Of a stretch of 36,284 nt of DNA, positions 33,530 to 36,284 are shown piece by piece. Every line of letters starts with the position of its first letter. Within the stretch, counting starts at the first letter, position 1. The stretch lies in contig JAJFFJ010000110.1 of NCBI GenBank assembly GCA_021776685.1, positions 1 through 36,284 on the forward strand. Reading direction: 5' to 3'. Both the position numbers and the translations under genes were made by a program. Origin of the DNA: Alphaproteobacteria bacterium. GTDB taxonomy: Bacteria; Pseudomonadota; Alphaproteobacteria; Bin65. Under the pieces are notes generated by a model. The model searched no databases and was not told where the DNA came from. It saw only the letters and a program-made list of their open reading frames with translations.

Positions 33530-34127
33530 CGGCCAACCCGAAACAGAACCCGAAGGCAAGCCCCGGATTCAACCCAAGACCGGCCCCATCAAGTCGGTCG
33601 CCGTGTTCTGCGCGTCAAACGACGGCCTGCCGGAAGCCTGGCAGGCGGCAGCCCGGGATGCAGGCGACCGTCTGGCCCGCGCCGGCCTGCGGGTGGTCTA
33701 TGGCGGCAGTCAGGTGGGCCTGATGGGTGAGATGGCGCGGGCGGCCATGGCGGCAGGCGGTGACGTTGTGGGCGTGCTGCCCGGCCAGCTGGTACGCAAC
33801 GAGGTCGCGGAACGCACGATCAGCGAGTTGATCCTGGTGGAAACCCTGGAAGCGCGGAAAACCATGATGGCGGAATTTGCCGACTGCTTTCTGGTCTTAC
33901 CCGGCGGCCTCGGCACGCTCGACGAAGTGGTCACGGAATTACTGCGTTTCGATCTCGGCCAGCACGGCAAGACCGCCTATCTCTTGAACGTGGACGGCTT
34001 CTGGGACACGCTGCTGGCCGTGTTCGAGCATTTCGACAGCAGCGGTGTGCTGCGCCCCGGCGCGCTCGATGGCCTGCGCATCGCGCCCTCGATGGACGCC
34101 TTCCTCGCCGCTATCAACGCCGGATAA
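33522..34127 (+). CDS. LOG-family Rossmann protein (nucleoside 5'-monophosphate phosphoribohydrolase type)
   Basis: A 201-residue protein of the LOG (TIGR00730) family. It has VAVFCASNDG at the beginning of the fold, GLRVVYGGSQVGLMGEMARA, the conserved Arg-Lys in LEARKTMM, and the signature VLPGGLGTLDEVVTEL (PGGxGTxxE). Members release the base from nucleoside monophosphates, for example cytokinin precursors or AMP. The start overlaps nadC by eight bases, so the two are coupled. The first 22 residues are a Pro/Lys-rich tail not usual for the family. Confidence 0.93.
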   Translation: MSDGQPETEPEGKPRIQPKTGPIKSVAVFCASNDGLPEAWQAAARDAGDRLARAGLRVVYGGSQVGLMGEMARAAMAAGGDVVGVLPGQLVRNEVAERTISELILVETLEARKTMMAEFADCFLVLPGGLGTLDEVVTELLRFDLGQHGKTAYLLNVDGFWDTLLAVFEHFDSSGVLRPGALDGLRIAPSMDAFLAAINAG

Positions 34128-34146
34128 CCCGCACCGGATCCATCGG

Positions 34147-35154
34147 TCAGCGCCAGCCGGGCATCGCGTCGTTGTTATCCGGCAGACCGGGGTCCAGAAG
34201 CTTGGCGGCCTGTTCGCGGCCATTGACTGGCAACCCTTCGGGATCGATGAGCCCGGCCTGAACCAGAACCGACGCCTGGTCCCAATAAATGTGCTCGTTA
34301 TGAAGCTTGCCGCCCCGGAAGGTGATGACGGCGATCAGGGGAATCTCGATATAGCGGCCCGTGGGCGGCACGCCGGGCAGCATCCAGTCCAGGGGTGCGT
34401 CATGGGTGAAGCACAGCACCTGCTCCTGCACCACACGGTCGGTTCCGACGGTGCGTGAAATCGGGATCGTCCTTCTGTCCTTTGGGCCCTGGGGAATAAA
34501 GTGCTCCGCATAAAAGCGCCTCAGCCGCTCATGGCCATATCCCCCGATCATTGTCGGCACATGGTTCACGTAGGGCTCGGGCACCATGGTCGCCATCGCG
34601 CCGTCAGCATCGCGGCTGGTGAATTCAAAGGCCACATGGGCTTCCCACAGTGTGCTCAGGTCGAAATAGGGTCCGAGGGTTCGGCGGAGTACGCCGAGCG
34701 TGCGCGAATAGGCGATATCCGCATGAGGCTGATCAAAATTCTTGTCGCCATCCAGGGCGAACCCGTCCCTACATGCGGGATAGGCATGGACTGAGACCAC
34801 TGGGTAGTTGCTCGCTGGTGCATCCGGCCCGGCCACATGCACAACAATCGGCCGGCCGGTGGTCAGCGCCACTGCGGGGTCGGGCGGATCATAGACGGCG
34901 GCGCAATCGATCAAACCGCCAGCCAATGCATCGACGCACGGACCAGCGCCAGCGCCGAACCCGATGGCCCCGTTCAGCCCGATCCGGCGCGGCTCTGCGT
35001 GTAGAACTGCGAGCGCCGCCTCAACATCGCCATCTGACCGGCAAACCACATAGCCTTCCTCACCCAGCTGGAACATGAGCGCCTGCGTCCCGCCAACAAC
35101 AACGATGCCTGGCCCGCTGCCTTTTTCCGGCAGCGCAACAATCTCCTGGCTCAT
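34147..35154 (-). CDS. Degenerate dienelactone-hydrolase-like domain fused to a SnoaL-like domain
   Basis: A 335-residue two-domain protein. Residues 1-165 follow the dienelactone hydrolase pattern: GPGIVVVGG, GEEGYVVCRSDGDVEAAL, RRIGLNGAIGFGAGAG, then VHAYPACRDGF and AYSRTLGVLRRTLGPY. The nucleophile motif (usually GFCxGG) reads GFGAGA, so the Cys/Ser is lost near residue 67. The catalytic His of HGF is Asp130 in RDGF. The domain is also shorter than the usual 230 residues, so it is probably not a hydrolase. Residues about 168-310 are a SnoaL/NTF2-like domain (AFEFTSRDADGAMATMV, NHVPTMIGG, FRGGKLHNEHIYWDQ) of the polyketide-cyclase/isomerase type. It starts inside the stop of the upstream LLM monooxygenase gene (ATGA). 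Confidence 0.85.
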   Translation of the reverse strand: MSQEIVALPEKGSGPGIVVVGGTQALMFQLGEEGYVVCRSDGDVEAALAVLHAEPRRIGLNGAIGFGAGAGPCVDALAGGLIDCAAVYDPPDPAVALTTGRPIVVHVAGPDAPASNYPVVSVHAYPACRDGFALDGDKNFDQPHADIAYSRTLGVLRRTLGPYFDLSTLWEAHVAFEFTSRDADGAMATMVPEPYVNHVPTMIGGYGHERLRRFYAEHFIPQGPKDRRTIPISRTVGTDRVVQEQVLCFTHDAPLDWMLPGVPPTGRYIEIPLIAVITFRGGKLHNEHIYWDQASVLVQAGLIDPEGLPVNGREQAAKLLDPGLPDNNDAMPGWR

Positions 35155-36248
35155 GTGCGAACTCCCAGGCGTTGCAGCCGGGGCATCACTTCTTGAATGA
35201 AGAATGGCAGCGCTTCCAGATAGTCGATCATGGCAATCGTCGCTCCGCTGAAGCCGACGTCAGCGATCCGCGCATACTCCGCCGCCACGTCGTCCGGATC
35301 GCCGACAATCGGGTAGGAGCCATGGCCGCCGGCGAACCGGGTGCGGTAACTGGCGAACACATCCGGCGGATAAGTCTGGGCGTGCAGGCCCTGCAATTCC
35401 ATCAGCCGGTCGACCGCTTCCTCGTCTGCGTGCTCCACCGCATAGTGCTGGTAATAGTCCTCGGCCTCCTTGCGGGTTGGGCGGCAGACCATGTGGGTGG
35501 AGGTATAGACGTCGACCGCGCGGTTGAGATCCGCGGCCTGGGCGCGAATTTCTGTCACCGCATCCCGTGCGCGCTGGTCGTCCAGCATGACCGTGAACAT
35601 GACATCGCAGTTTCGGGCAGCGAACCCGCGCCCCGCGGTCGACGAGCCTGCGTTCATGACGATCGGCCGCTCGCCGCCAAATGGGCCCGGCTCCCCCCGC
35701 ACTTCTGACAAGGTGAAATAGCGGCCCGTGAAATCGAAGGGGGCAGGGTCGGCCCATATCCGGCTGACGATGTCCCACCATTCCTGGCCAAAGTCATAGC
35801 GCTCGTCATGCTCGCGCTGCTCCAGCCCAAACATTTCGAATTCATCCTGGTTCCAGCCGCAGACGATGTTGAGCCCGAAACGTCCGCCGGAAATATGATC
35901 GACAGTGGCCATCTGCTTGGCCGCAATGATCGGGTGGAGCAGCGGCGCGTGCACGGTGCCAAAGACGGTCAGTTTTTCGGTATGCGCCAGCAGCCCGCAG
36001 GCCCAGGTGATCGTTTCCAGGGTCTCGCCCTGAAAATCCGTCTCGCCGCCATAGCCGCGCCAACGGGCAATCGGCAGCATGAACTCAATCCCGGCGCGGT
36101 CGGCAAGCTGAGCCAGTTCAAGATTGCTCTGCCAGTCAGCGGGCCAGCGTTCAGATACGGTGGTAACGGCGGTCCCCGAAGAGCAGTTCGCGGCAAAGAT
36201 GCCGAGCTTCAGCCGGTTGGGTCCGTGCATGGTTGGATTGCGGTGCAT
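35151..36248 (-). CDS. LLM-class flavin-dependent monooxygenase (RutA/SfnG-like)
   Basis: A 365-residue TIM-barrel flavoenzyme of the bacterial luciferase-like superfamily. It has LKLGIFAANCSSG, LADRAGIEFMLPIARWRGYG, VFGTVHAPLLHPIIAAKQMA, the FMN-site VDHISGGRFGLNIVCGWN, ERYDFGQEWWDIVSRIW and IVMNAGSSTAGRGFAA. The arrangement is closest in my memory to pyrimidine monooxygenase RutA and dimethylsulfone monooxygenase SfnG. It uses reduced flavin and oxygen, and a partner flavin reductase is not seen here. The substrate is unknown. The start is the ATG at 36246-36248, 36 bases from the window edge; a promoter lies outside or at the edge. Its stop overlaps the next gene by four bases. Confidence 0.9.
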   Translation of the reverse strand: MHRNPTMHGPNRLKLGIFAANCSSGTAVTTVSERWPADWQSNLELAQLADRAGIEFMLPIARWRGYGGETDFQGETLETITWACGLLAHTEKLTVFGTVHAPLLHPIIAAKQMATVDHISGGRFGLNIVCGWNQDEFEMFGLEQREHDERYDFGQEWWDIVSRIWADPAPFDFTGRYFTLSEVRGEPGPFGGERPIVMNAGSSTAGRGFAARNCDVMFTVMLDDQRARDAVTEIRAQAADLNRAVDVYTSTHMVCRPTRKEAEDYYQHYAVEHADEEAVDRLMELQGLHAQTYPPDVFASYRTRFAGGHGSYPIVGDPDDVAAEYARIADVGFSGATIAMIDYLEALPFFIQEVMPRLQRLGVRT

Positions 36249-36284
36249 GTCCGATATTAGCCTATCCGCAACCGCGGTAACCCG

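Overview
The window looks like chromosomal DNA of a GC-rich alphaproteobacterium. Most open frames are GC-rich with strongly GC-biased third positions, starts are ATG or GTG, and several same-strand neighbours overlap by GTGA or ATGA junctions. The housekeeping clusters are those usually seen in Alphaproteobacteria: hrcA-grpE facing rph, rdgB and hemW; dnaK-dnaJ with dapB nearby; a lipoprotein of the LpoA type facing rsmI-yraN-gshB. The genus cannot be read from the sequence. No rRNA, tRNA, CRISPR array, insertion sequence or phage gene was found, and no gene-free stretch exceeds about 250 bases.

Layout. 1-5180: the truncated start of alanine dehydrogenase, an AmpG-type permease, a PfkB kinase and endonuclease III on the minus strand, then a DUF2244 protein and an EamA transporter on the plus strand. 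5165-10341: dapB with a small TPR-like membrane protein and a PDZ-M48 lipoprotein metallopeptidase (minus), then an iron-ADH family enzyme and an Lpg1974-type outer-membrane protein (plus). 10399-13632: dnaK-dnaJ. 13882-17197: an accessory stretch holding a composition-shifted two-repeat protein of unknown function, AlkB, a TauE/SafE permease and another unknown protein. 17410-19319: hrcA-grpE. 19508-25186: rph, a membrane histidine kinase, rdgB and hemW, with two small secreted paralogues on the opposite strand between rdgB and hemW. 25205-28862: the LpoA-like lipoprotein and rsmI-yraN-gshB. 28903-36248: accessory metabolism, comprising a small secreted protein, a lone HicB-like protein, an MDR-SDR-EamA operon, nadC-LOG, and an LLM flavin monooxygenase coupled to a degenerate dienelactone-hydrolase/SnoaL fusion.

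The housekeeping genes cover protein folding and its heat-shock control (DnaK, DnaJ, GrpE, HrcA), RNA and nucleotide quality control (Rph, RdgB, RsmI), DNA repair (Nth, AlkB), lysine/peptidoglycan precursors and wall recycling (DapB, AmpG, LpoA-like), and heme, glutathione and NAD supply (HemW, GshB, NadC).

The most interesting material is a set of proteins that keep a fold but have lost catalytic residues. One is a tandem pair of secreted HExxH proteins in which one copy has lost the first His and the Glu. The second is an SDR with Phe in place of the catalytic Tyr, sitting in an operon. The third is a dienelactone-hydrolase domain lacking both nucleophile and His, fused to a SnoaL domain and translationally coupled to a RutA-like monooxygenase. 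I found no clearly new defence or mobile system.
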